Positions 14,643 through 23,487 of a stretch of 64,000 bases of DNA are shown here, piece by piece. The DNA is taken from the NCBI RefSeq assembly GCF_018390595.1, contig NZ_JAHBAV010000008.1, positions 16,884-80,883 of the forward strand, read 5' to 3'. The stretch's first letter is position 1, and each line of letters opens with the position of its first letter. Under the pieces are notes generated by a model, which saw only the letters and a program-made list of their open reading frames with translations, ran no database searches and was not told the DNA's origin. The stretch comes from Dietzia massiliensis (GTDB lineage: Bacteria; Actinomycetota; Actinomycetes; Mycobacteriales; Mycobacteriaceae). A program made the translations under genes and the position numbers.

Positions 14643-17600
14643 GGTTCGGACAGGGCGGTCTGGACCAGCCGCACGCCGCCGTCACGGGTGATGAGCCGTC
14701 CCCTCCCGGCCGGCAGCGGGCCGGGTCGCACGCCGCCGAGCAGCGGTCCCTCCTCGCGGCTGCCGGACATGACGAATCCCGCGCCGCCCAGGTCGCGAAT
14801 CCGGGCCACGAAGGGGTCGAAGAGCGCGCGCGAGGCGCCGGCGCTGCGCCGGGCCAGGACGACCGACAGGCCGATGTCGCGAGCGTGCGGCAGGAAGCGC
14901 GCCAGGGGCTGCAGCGGGTTGCCCCCGCCCGTGATGACGAGGTCGAGGTCGTCGACGAGGAGGTAGATCCTGGGTCCGCTCCACCACGACCGCGCGCGCA
15001 GCTCCTCGGCCGTGACGTCGGCGCCGGGCATGCGCTCCTCGAGGACCTGCGCCAGGTGCCCGACCATGGGGACGAGGGCCGTCTCGGTGGGCGCGTATCC
15101 CGCGAGGTGGTCCCCGGTGACCTCGCCGAGCATCGTGCGCCGGTAGTCCACCACGATGAGCTTGGTGTGCTCGGGGGTGTTCCCCGCGACCAGCCCCCGG
15201 GACAGCGACCGCAGGAGGGAGGTCTTCCCGCACTCCGAGTCGCCCAGCACCAGCATGAGGGGGTCGCCCTCGAGGTCGGCGTAGACCACCGTGAGATCGG
15301 CCTCGTCCACGCCGAGCGGGACGCGGGTGCGACGACCGTCGGCGTCGGGGCGGGCCAGGCTCGCGACCTGCGCGTAGGGCAGCACCTCGGGCAGCATCCG
15401 GACGGGGGCGGCACCGACGTCACCCACGCGGGCGCGCCACCGCCGGGCGAGGTGACGCGAGGCCTCGGCGGTCGCGTCGGCCATGCCCTCCGGGTCGACG
15501 CGACCGTCGAGCCGGGGCTGGTAGACGAGCATGTGATCGCGGGCGCGGGTGAGTCCCCGCCCCGGGGCGGCCGGGACCGTCATCGCCGCGCGCCGGTCGA
15601 TCATGGAGTCGGTGGGATCGCCCAGCCGCAGCTCCACCCTCGTGCCCAGGGCGTCGCGCAGCGCCGGCCGCAGGTCCGCCCAGCGGGAGGCGGACAGCAC
15701 CACGTGGATGCCGTAGGACAGCCCGTCCGCGGCCAGCCCCAGGACCACGGCCTCGAGGTCCTCGAACTCGGTGCGCAGGGCCTGCCACCCGTCGAGCACC
15801 AGCAGGACGTCGGGGTATTCCGTCACGGGGCGCCCGGTCCGCTCGACCACGCGGCGGCGCGCCTGGTCGACGGAGGTGATGCCCGCCTCGCGGAAGGCGG
15901 TCTCGCGACGGCGGCGCTCGGCGTCCACCTCGGCGATCGTGCGCCGGATCCTCTCCTCCTCACCGCGGCGGGCGACCCCGCCCACGTGCGGCAGGTCCGC
16001 GACCGACTGCAGCAGTCCGCCGCCGAGGTCCACGACGTACACCGACAGCCGGTCGGGCTCGGTGGTCGCGGCCGCGGACAGCACGAGGGTGCACAGTGTC
16101 GTCGACTTGCCGGAGCGGGTGCCGCCGACGACGGCGACGTTGCCGTCGGCCCCGGACAGGTCCACATACCAGGTGTCGCGGCGCTGCTCGAACGGCAGGT
16201 CCACCTCGGCGAGCGGGAACCGCAGCCCGGCCGGCCGGGCGGCCGAGATCGAGGTCCCCGTCGGGTCGGTCCCCGTCGGTTCGGTGCCCAGCGGTTCGGC
16301 GCCCGTCGGTTCGGTGCCCACAGCCGAGTCCAGCGGGGCGCCCTCCCCCAGCGGAGCCAGCCACACCTCGTGCGCGGGTCGGCCGTGCCCGGCGAGTCGG
16401 CCCACCAGGACGTCGAGCAGGCTCGCCGACTCCCCCGCGCCGTCGGCGTCCGCGGCGTCGCCGGGAACGAGGTCCTCGTCATCGTCGTCGCCTCCGACCA
16501 CCACCGGTGGGGTCGGTACCGGCATGTACCAGGCGGTGAACGGCCGCACCGCCGCGCGGGCGGCGACCGTGGCCACCGTGGAACCATCGAGGCGTCGGTC
16601 CTCGGTGTACGGACCGGAGACATAGGCGGCGTCGAACCGCACCGGGTCGCCGGCGTCCACCTTGAGGTAGCCGGCGCCCGGGGTCGCGGGCAGGTGGTAG
16701 GCGTCGGTCACGCCCAGAACCGTGCGGGACTCGGTGGCCGAGAACGTCTTGAGCGCGATCCGGTAGGACAGGTGGCTGTCCAGTCCGCGCAGCCGCCCCT
16801 CCTCGAGGCGCTGGGAGGCGAGCAGCAGGTGGATGTGCAGGGAGCGCCCGAGCCGTCCGATCGTGAGGAACAGTTCGGCGAACTCGGGCTTGGAGGACAG
16901 CAGCTCGGAGAACTCGTCGACCACGATCACCAGCGCGGGGAGCGGGTCCAGCGGCGCGCCCTTGGCGCGGGCGGCCTCGTACTCCGCCACGTTCGAGTAG
17001 TTGCCGGCCGCGCGGAGCACCTCCTGGCGCCGGGTGAGCTCCCCCTCGAGGGCGTCCCGCATGCGGTCCACCATGGTGATCTCGGCCTGCAGGTTGGTGA
17101 TGACCGCGGCGACGTGCGCCAGCGGCTCCAGCCCGAGGAACGTGGCGCCGCCCTTGAAGTCCACCAGCACGAGATTGAGCGAATCGGGGTCGTGGGTGGC
17201 GACCAGACCCAGCACGAGGGTGCGCAGGAACTCGGACTTGCCGGACCCAGTCGCGCCGATGCACAGCCCGTGCGGTCCCATGCCGCCGTGCGCGGCCTCC
17301 TTGAGGTCGAGCTCCACGGGCGCGCCGTCGGGGCTGACCCCCACGGGCACGCGCAGCCGGTCGCGCTCGCCGCGGCGCCGCCACGCCACCGCCGGGTCGA
17401 CCTGGGTGGCCACGCCGATCCCCAGCAGGTCGGGCAGGCCGGGCGCGCGGCGGGTCGAGGTGGAGCCGTCGGCGTGCGTCACCGTGTCGGCGGGCCGGTA
17501 GCGCGACAGCGCCATGGCCAGGCGCTCGGCCTCCGGCAGGCTCATCGCGTCGACCCGCGCGACCTCCTCCTCGCCGGACTCGGTGCGGACGCGCGCCACG

Positions 17601-18721
17601 CGGTCGTCACCGACGCGGATGCACAGGCCCCGGCGCAGCGCGAGGTCGCGCAGCTGCCCCGCGCGGCTGCCGGAGACCTCGAGCACGGTGACGCCGTCGA
17701 GTCCGTCCTCGGCCAGGAGACGCTCGGTGCCGGTGACGCCGACCCCGTCGACGACGACGACGAGGTGTGCCCGCCCCGGGACACCGGCCGCGCTCGGTGA
17801 GAAGGCCGGACGGTCCGAGATGTCGGTCCCCAGCATCGACTCGACCCCGGCGAGCGAGAACTCGGTGAGCCGGACCCGCCCGCCGCCGTCGGTGTAGACG
17901 GGGTGTTCGTGGTGCGGGAGCCACTTGAGCCACTCCCAGGCCCGGCGGGCGTCGCCCTCGCTGGCGGCGACCGCGACGCGGACCCGGTCGGGACCGTGGG
18001 CCACGACGAGGCCGGCGATCATGGCGCGCACGGCGGCGCGCACGCGGTCGACGTCGCCGTCGAGGGACAGGGCGGCGAACGCGCGCAGTTCCAGCGCGAC
18101 GGGCAGGTCGTCGACCACCGAGTGCACGCGGACGAAGCGTCGCATGCTCACCACCGACACCGGCTCCAGGTCGTCGACGGGGCCGGTGTCCGGGGCCTCG
18201 AGCCGGGTCGCGAGCGACTGGCGGCCGGGGCCCACGCGGACGGTGAGGTCGTCGGGGGCCGACTCGTCGCGCTCCCACATGCGGGGCGTACCGACGAGCG
18301 CGGGCAGCTCGAGGGGATCCGGGTGGCGCCACAGGGCGGCCGCCCGCTGCGCGGCCGCGGTCTCACGGACGGTGTCCCGGGTCTGGCCGAGGTAGCGCAG
18401 GTAGTCCTTGCGCAGTTCGTCCGTCTCGGCGGTCTTGTTCCCGCCGGTCAGCGTGCCGGCGAGCATGCCCACCGCCGAGACGGCCATCATCACCGGGAAG
18501 AGCATGAACATGGGGTTGCGCATCATCCCCGTGCGCATCATCACCACGACCATCCCGCCCACGGCCACCACCAACACGATGGGCAGGACGATCTGGATGA
18601 GCGGACGCGGCGTCGGCCGCGGCAGGGCGGGCGGCGCCTGCAGCGCGATCTCGCCGCCGGGCGTGGGCGGGGCGTCGAGCTTCCCGGCGCGCGCGAACAC
18701 GACGTCACCCATCAGCGGCAC
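14639..18721 (-). CDS. eccC: EccC, ESX-4 FtsK/SpoIIIE-type ATPase motor
   Basis: 1360 aa, a single-chain EccC. Two transmembrane segments (about 42-61 and 70-90) are followed by a DUF-type stalk and three ATPase domains. Walker A motifs: GATGSGKS (489-496), GGTRSGKS (866-873), GDSECGKT (1160-1167). Walker B regions: LVIVVDE (~597-603), VLLVLDG (~972-978, lacking the catalytic acid) and IYLLVDD (~1252-1258). So domain 1 looks catalytically complete and domain 2 degenerate, as in other EccC proteins. A linker at 802-823 is made of G-TEP-like pentad repeats. GTG at 18721 is used; ATG at 18712 is an equal alternative. It drives export of the EsxT/EsxU type substrates. Confidence 0.95.
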   Translation of the reverse strand: MPLMGDVVFARAGKLDAPPTPGGEIALQAPPALPRPTPRPLIQIVLPIVLVVAVGGMVVVMMRTGMMRNPMFMLFPVMMAVSAVGMLAGTLTGGNKTAETDELRKDYLRYLGQTRDTVRETAAAQRAAALWRHPDPLELPALVGTPRMWERDESAPDDLTVRVGPGRQSLATRLEAPDTGPVDDLEPVSVVSMRRFVRVHSVVDDLPVALELRAFAALSLDGDVDRVRAAVRAMIAGLVVAHGPDRVRVAVAASEGDARRAWEWLKWLPHHEHPVYTDGGGRVRLTEFSLAGVESMLGTDISDRPAFSPSAAGVPGRAHLVVVVDGVGVTGTERLLAEDGLDGVTVLEVSGSRAGQLRDLALRRGLCIRVGDDRVARVRTESGEEEVARVDAMSLPEAERLAMALSRYRPADTVTHADGSTSTRRAPGLPDLLGIGVATQVDPAVAWRRRGERDRLRVPVGVSPDGAPVELDLKEAAHGGMGPHGLCIGATGSGKSEFLRTLVLGLVATHDPDSLNLVLVDFKGGATFLGLEPLAHVAAVITNLQAEITMVDRMRDALEGELTRRQEVLRAAGNYSNVAEYEAARAKGAPLDPLPALVIVVDEFSELLSSKPEFAELFLTIGRLGRSLHIHLLLASQRLEEGRLRGLDSHLSYRIALKTFSATESRTVLGVTDAYHLPATPGAGYLKVDAGDPVRFDAAYVSGPYTEDRRLDGSTVATVAARAAVRPFTAWYMPVPTPPVVVGGDDDDEDLVPGDAADADGAGESASLLDVLVGRLAGHGRPAHEVWLAPLGEGAPLDSAVGTEPTGAEPLGTEPTGTDPTGTSISAARPAGLRFPLAEVDLPFEQRRDTWYVDLSGADGNVAVVGGTRSGKSTTLCTLVLSAAATTEPDRLSVYVVDLGGGLLQSVADLPHVGGVARRGEEERIRRTIAEVDAERRRRETAFREAGITSVDQARRRVVERTGRPVTEYPDVLLVLDGWQALRTEFEDLEAVVLGLAADGLSYGIHVVLSASRWADLRPALRDALGTRVELRLGDPTDSMIDRRAAMTVPAAPGRGLTRARDHMLVYQPRLDGRVDPEGMADATAEASRHLARRWRARVGDVGAAPVRMLPEVLPYAQVASLARPDADGRRTRVPLGVDEADLTVVYADLEGDPLMLVLGDSECGKTSLLRSLSRGLVAGNTPEHTKLIVVDYRRTMLGEVTGDHLAGYAPTETALVPMVGHLAQVLEERMPGADVTAEELRARSWWSGPRIYLLVDDLDLVITGGGNPLQPLARFLPHARDIGLSVVLARRSAGASRALFDPFVARIRDLGGAGFVMSGSREEGPLLGGVRPGPLPAGRGRLITRDGGVRLVQTALSEP

Positions 18722-18902
18722 CCGTGTGCGTCACCAGCGATCGTCTCCTCCACTGCCGCCGGGCGCGCGGCGCGCCGCCGGGAGTTGGGGCCCCCACGAG
18801 CGCCCTTCCGCCCCGACAATGATCGGCGTATCGGGTGGCGATGTTAGGGCAGTACACGTTCTGGCGGGGGCACCAACCGGGAGCGAGCGGGAGGTCGGCG
18901 GG

Positions 18903-20423
18903 ATGTCGGCGGACAGTGAGATCAGGGGCGTCGCCGCGGGCGTCGAACCCCTGGACCAGCGCCGGGTGTCGGTGGTGTGCCGATCCACCCGGGTGGACCT
19001 GAGCCTGCCCGCCCACCTCGAGCTGGTCGCGGTGATCCCGGAGGTCGTGGACCTCGTCCGCGACCACATCCGCGCGGCCGCGGGTCCGGCGTCGGGGGTG
19101 GACGTCGACGCCCGGATGGGCGGCGGCACCGGCGGGTCCTGGCAGCTGTCCCGACTGGCCGGCGGCCCGCTGGCCGTGTCGGAGACCCTCGCCCAGCAGC
19201 GCGTCCACGACGGCGAGATCCTCGTGCTGGACCACCGCCCGGTGCCGACGCCCGCCCCGCTGTTCGACGACGTCCTGCAGGGACTGACCGAGCCGGACGT
19301 GGCCCGCTCCGCCTCGTGGGGCCGCCGCGACGCGGTCACCACCGCGACCGCCGCGACCGCTGTCGTGGCGGTCGCCGCCGCGGTGGCGGCGACCCGGCAG
19401 TGGTGGCTCGACGGCGGGCTCACGACCCCGCTGGTGTCGGTTCTGCTCGCGCTGCTCGGCCTCACCGCGGCCCTCGCCCTGCGTCGCGCCCCCGTCCCCG
19501 GGTCCGCGGACGCCGTCGCGGGTGCGTGTGCGGTGGGCTTCACGGTGCTCGCGGGGACCACCGTGGGTGGCCCTCCCGTCGGCGCCGGGCACCTCCTGGG
19601 CGGACTCACGGCCGGGGCGGTCCTCGCCGGGGTGCTCCGATCGACCGTCTTCCGCCCGGGGCCGACCCACGGGTACGACACCGCCGCCGGGTACCTCGCG
19701 GCGTGTGTGGCGCTCGCGACGGGCGCTGTCGGCGCGCTCGTGGCGGCGACGACCCCCACGCCGGCCCCCGCGGTGGGCGCCGGCGCCGTGCTCGTCGGGC
19801 TCCTGTTGCTCACCGCGGCCCCGCGGATCGCCGTCTGGGCCGCCCGCATCCCCATCCCGCCGGTGCCCGCCCCGGGCGAGGACGTCGAGGCCGGCGACCT
19901 CGAGGACATCGACCACGACGTGCGCGGTCGCGCCCGCGGCCCCCTGCCCACGCCGGACGTGCTGCGGCACCGGTTCCTCACCTCGCGGTCCTGGCTCACC
20001 GGCCTGCTGGCCGCGGCGGGCGCGGTCTGCACGGCCGGATCGCTGACGTCCCTGACCGGCGACGGCGACACCACCCGCTGGTCGGCTCCGATGGCGCTCG
20101 TCCTCATCGTCGTGCTGGTGCTCCGCGGGCTGGGCTACGCCGACCGGGTCCACACGGCCGTGCTGCTCGTCTCGGCGCTCGTGCTCACCGCCGGCGTCCT
20201 GGTGGGCGCGGGCGTGACCGTCGACTCGCCGGTGGGGGTCGTCGTCCCGGCCGCGGTGGCCGTCGCCGCGGCGGTCGTCGTGGCCGCGTCGGTCCTCCCG
20301 CATGTCGACCTCTCCCCCGGCGCACTCCGGGCCGTGGGCGTGGTCGAGGCCGTCGCCCTCTGCGCGATCGTCCCCCTCGCGGTGGGTGCCATGGAGGTCT
20401 ACTCCCTCGTCCGCCAGCGATGA
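18903..20423 (+). CDS. eccD: EccD, ESX-4 membrane channel component
   Basis: 506 aa. The N-terminal ~95 residues form the ubiquitin-like cytosolic domain (RRVSVVCRSTRVDLSLPAHL); eleven or so hydrophobic helices follow, the usual EccD layout, with a polar loop (EDVEAGDLEDIDHDVRGRA) after the sixth. EccD dimers line the ESX pore. ATG at 18903 follows a GGGAGG-containing site. It is divergent from eccC (181-bp shared gap) and coupled to mycP by an ATGA overlap. Confidence 0.93.
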   Translation: MSADSEIRGVAAGVEPLDQRRVSVVCRSTRVDLSLPAHLELVAVIPEVVDLVRDHIRAAAGPASGVDVDARMGGGTGGSWQLSRLAGGPLAVSETLAQQRVHDGEILVLDHRPVPTPAPLFDDVLQGLTEPDVARSASWGRRDAVTTATAATAVVAVAAAVAATRQWWLDGGLTTPLVSVLLALLGLTAALALRRAPVPGSADAVAGACAVGFTVLAGTTVGGPPVGAGHLLGGLTAGAVLAGVLRSTVFRPGPTHGYDTAAGYLAACVALATGAVGALVAATTPTPAPAVGAGAVLVGLLLLTAAPRIAVWAARIPIPPVPAPGEDVEAGDLEDIDHDVRGRARGPLPTPDVLRHRFLTSRSWLTGLLAAAGAVCTAGSLTSLTGDGDTTRWSAPMALVLIVVLVLRGLGYADRVHTAVLLVSALVLTAGVLVGAGVTVDSPVGVVVPAAVAVAAAVVVAASVLPHVDLSPGALRAVGVVEAVALCAIVPLAVGAMEVYSLVRQR

Positions 20424-21817
20424 CAGTCCGTGCCGTCCGGCGGGCGGCGGCCACGGCAGCTGTGGCCGCGGTGGTGGCCGGTCAGCTGCTCGCCAACCCG
20501 GCCGGGACGCCCGCCGCGTCCGCGGTGGAGCGCCCGTCGATCGACGGCCCGGTCCCCGAGGGGTCGGGGCTGGAGTCCGGGCCGCTGCGCCTGGACGGCC
20601 CGTGCCGCACCACAGCCGCCGTCCTCGACCCGACCGCCCCACCCGCCTCCGCGACCGCCGCCGAGCTCGCCGACGCGTGGATCCACGGCCGCGGGGAGGG
20701 GCAGGTCGTGGCCGTCATCGACACCGGGGTCAACCCCGGGCCGCGGCTGCCCCGGGTCCGCGGGGCCGGTGACGTGGTGCCCGGCCGGGACGGCACGGAG
20801 GACTGTGACGCCCACGGCACGCTCGTGGCCGGCGTGCTCGCGGCCACCGAGGACGCCACCGGGCACTCGGGCATCGCGCCCGGCGTCGAGATCGTCTCGA
20901 TCCGCCAGTCCAGCAGCGTCCTCCGCGCCCAGAGCCCCGGCCCGGGCGGCCCGACGGTCGGCGCCGGGGTCGGCACCCTGTCCACCCTCGCCCGGTCGAT
21001 CCGGGCCGCCGTCGACGCCGGTGCCGGGGTCATCAACATCTCCGAGGTCGCCTGCGTCCCCGCGGGCACCGTGCTCGCCGACGCCACCCTCGGCGGCGCG
21101 ATCCGCTACGCCGCCGTCGACCACGACGTCGTGGTGGTCGCCGCCGCCGGGAACGTCGGCGAGGCGTGCGGCGAGCAGAACCCGCCCGCGGCCGACCCGT
21201 CGGTACCGGGCGACGACGGCTGGGACGACGTCCTCACGATCGCCTCGCCCGCCTGGTACGACGACCACGTGCTCACCGTCGGGGGCGTCGACGCGGACGG
21301 CGCCCCCGCGGAGTTCTCGCTGCGCGGCCCGTGGGTGGACGTCGCCGCGCCCGCCGTGGGGCTGCGGTCCGTGGGCGCCGACGGCGCGGGCGTGTCCGAC
21401 TTCGTCGTGGCCGGCGACGGCTCTCGCACCCCGATCAGCGGCACCAGCTTCGCCGCGCCGTTCGTCGCCGGCACCGCCGCGCTCGTCCGCCAGGCCCATC
21501 CCGGGCTCACCGCGCGCCAGGTGATCGCCCGGATCGAGGACACCGCGATCCCCGCCGCGGGCGGGCACGACCATGCGATCGGCCACGGGGTGGTGGACCC
21601 GGTTGCCGCCGTGACCGGCGTCCGCAGAGCCGGCCGGCCCGCCCCGTCGACCACCACGATCGCCGCTCCCCCGCCCGAGCCCGGCCCACCTGGTGCGGGC
21701 GCCGGCGCGGGTGTGGCGGCGGGCGCGCTGGCCCTGGGGGCGATCGCCCTCGTCGTCGTCACCCTGCTCGGGTCCCGCGACATCGGGCCGGGCGGCACCA
21801 GGCGCCGCGCGGACTGA
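20420..21817 (+). CDS. mycP: MycP, mycosin subtilisin-like serine protease of ESX-4
   Basis: 465 aa. It has a signal peptide (~1-35), a subtilase domain with the triad Asp101 (VIDTGV), His132 (DAHGT) and Ser343 (SGTSFAAP), oxyanion Asn245 (AAAGN), then a Pro/Gly linker and a C-terminal transmembrane anchor (AGALALGAIALVVVTLLG). This is the complete mycosin layout. Mycosins stabilise the ESX complex at the outer face of the membrane and process some substrates. It overlaps the eccD stop and converges on eccB. Confidence 0.95.
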   Translation: MTVRAVRRAAATAAVAAVVAGQLLANPAGTPAASAVERPSIDGPVPEGSGLESGPLRLDGPCRTTAAVLDPTAPPASATAAELADAWIHGRGEGQVVAVIDTGVNPGPRLPRVRGAGDVVPGRDGTEDCDAHGTLVAGVLAATEDATGHSGIAPGVEIVSIRQSSSVLRAQSPGPGGPTVGAGVGTLSTLARSIRAAVDAGAGVINISEVACVPAGTVLADATLGGAIRYAAVDHDVVVVAAAGNVGEACGEQNPPAADPSVPGDDGWDDVLTIASPAWYDDHVLTVGGVDADGAPAEFSLRGPWVDVAAPAVGLRSVGADGAGVSDFVVAGDGSRTPISGTSFAAPFVAGTAALVRQAHPGLTARQVIARIEDTAIPAAGGHDHAIGHGVVDPVAAVTGVRRAGRPAPSTTTIAAPPPEPGPPGAGAGAGVAAGALALGAIALVVVTLLGSRDIGPGGTRRRAD

Positions 21818-21882
21818 CCGCACCCCGCCGCCCGTCGCGGACCTGCCACCCGTCGCCGGCCACCGCCCGCCACGCGCCCGGG

Positions 21883-23337
21883 TCAGCGCGTCGCGTCGTC
21901 CTGACCCACCGGCTCCAGCTCCGAACCGTCCCGGGCGACCAGCGCCGACCCGCGGTCCAGGCGCGGCCCGGCCGGGAGCCGGTCGAGGATCGCGGTGTCC
22001 ACCGGCACCGGCGCGCCACCCAGGCCGAGCACCGCCGCGGTCGGCGCGTCGGGGACGTCGAACCGCACCCCGGTGTCGGCCACGATCGTCGTGACCGCGG
22101 TGCGCGTCGTCGTGCCCCGCCCCGTCGCCGCGACGAGCAGCCCGCCGCCCGGCACGCCCACCGCGTCGACCGCCGGACCCCCGCCGTCGGCGCCGGCCAC
22201 CGCCCGGGCCTCCCCGGGGCCCGGAGCCGGCGCGCCCGCCACCAGGGACACTTGGCGCGCGGCGGGGCCCGGCCCGCCCGCGTCGCGCACGCACAGTACC
22301 GGCGAGGCGGACGTCTCCAGCACCGTCGGGCGCTCGCCGGGGAAGGCCTCCACGTCCAGCGCCACCGACCGCGGCACACCCATCCGGTCCGGCGGCACCT
22401 GGACGACCGCCCCCACCGTCGCGGTGGACCGGATCACGTCCGCGAGCACCGGTCCGACCTCCTGCACGCCGTCGGCCAGCGCGACATGGGTCCGCGTCCC
22501 CGTGGCCGTCTCCACGGTGAACACCTGGCCGATCCGCAGCCCGTCGAGCCCGTAGTCGACCGGCTCGCCCGCCATCTCGATCACCGGCCGGCGCACCGGG
22601 TCCACCTCCGGCAGCGGGTCCACCAGGGCCGCGGTGACCGGACGCGGGTCGACCCCGCCGAGGCCGAGGATCTCCAGCAGATCGCCGTCCTCGAGGTCGA
22701 TGCGCGCGCGGGTGCCGTCGCGGAGCAGCCAACCGGTGCCGTCCTGGTCCGCCAGCACGATCTCGTCCGGGCCCGTCTCGCGACCGGGCGCCGCCCCGGC
22801 GTCCGCGTCCTCCCGCGCGACGATGCTGGTGCCGGTGACGCGCGGGCGGCCGCGGTCCGCGTCGGCGACCTCGTCGCACACCGTCCACGACACGGCGGCC
22901 GCCGCCTCCGCGTCCCGGTGACCGGGTAACGCCGACGGTGCCCCGGGGATGCCGAGCAGGCCGCCGCGCGGGGTGCCGGCGATGTCGTCGTCGCGCACGG
23001 TCCGCGGCTCCGCCGGCTCGCCCAGCACGAGGCGCGCGGACGCGAGGTTGAGCACCGGGTGCACCGTCTGGCCGGCGCGCACGTACATCTGCCCGGAGTC
23101 CCGCCCGACCATGATCGTCGTGCTGCCCACGTCCGGGGCGGGGTCCAACAGGGCCAACACCGCTGCGCCGGCCACACCGAGAACCGCCGCGACCACGCCC
23201 ACCGTCAGCCCCGTCGACTGGCGCCTGAGCGGATCGTGCAGCATCCGGACGTCCCGGGAGACCACGGCGTGGCGGGCCCGGCGGGCGAGGAAGCGGTGGC
23301 CGTCCACCTGCGCCCTGGTCGTCGGCTTGAGCGGCAC
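21883..23337 (-). CDS. eccB: EccB, ESX-4 membrane/periplasmic component
   Basis: 484 aa. The N-terminal cytosolic part has the EccB hallmark TTRAQVDGHRFLARRARHA and DVRMLHDPLRRQ, followed by one transmembrane helix (VGVVAAVLGVAGAAVLALL) and a large periplasmic domain with the RKLV-type repeats and a Cys pair (TVCDEVAD, PVLCVRDAG) likely bridged. GTG at 23337 follows a GGAAAGGGGG site; the frame stays open far upstream against eccE but the conserved sequence begins here. It is convergent with mycP and divergent from eccE. Confidence 0.93.
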   Translation of the reverse strand: MPLKPTTRAQVDGHRFLARRARHAVVSRDVRMLHDPLRRQSTGLTVGVVAAVLGVAGAAVLALLDPAPDVGSTTIMVGRDSGQMYVRAGQTVHPVLNLASARLVLGEPAEPRTVRDDDIAGTPRGGLLGIPGAPSALPGHRDAEAAAAVSWTVCDEVADADRGRPRVTGTSIVAREDADAGAAPGRETGPDEIVLADQDGTGWLLRDGTRARIDLEDGDLLEILGLGGVDPRPVTAALVDPLPEVDPVRRPVIEMAGEPVDYGLDGLRIGQVFTVETATGTRTHVALADGVQEVGPVLADVIRSTATVGAVVQVPPDRMGVPRSVALDVEAFPGERPTVLETSASPVLCVRDAGGPGPAARQVSLVAGAPAPGPGEARAVAGADGGGPAVDAVGVPGGGLLVAATGRGTTTRTAVTTIVADTGVRFDVPDAPTAAVLGLGGAPVPVDTAILDRLPAGPRLDRGSALVARDGSELEPVGQDDATR

Positions 23338-23487
23338 CGGCGCGGCCCCCTTTCCACGGATGTGGGACCCCCGCGGCCGGGGGCACCGGGGGTAGGGTAC
23401 GCCAGGATCCGGCCCCCGTGGCCGGTCATCCGGGGCGCCGTCCGCTCGCGCCCGAGAGCTCGCGACAGGCGTGAAGGGGGCGCGTGG

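Noticed and set aside
14330..17800. Long plus-strand open frame opposite eccC
   Set aside because: Antisense to EccC with intact Walker motifs; its translation is Arg/Gly/His-rich low complexity, typical of shadow frames.
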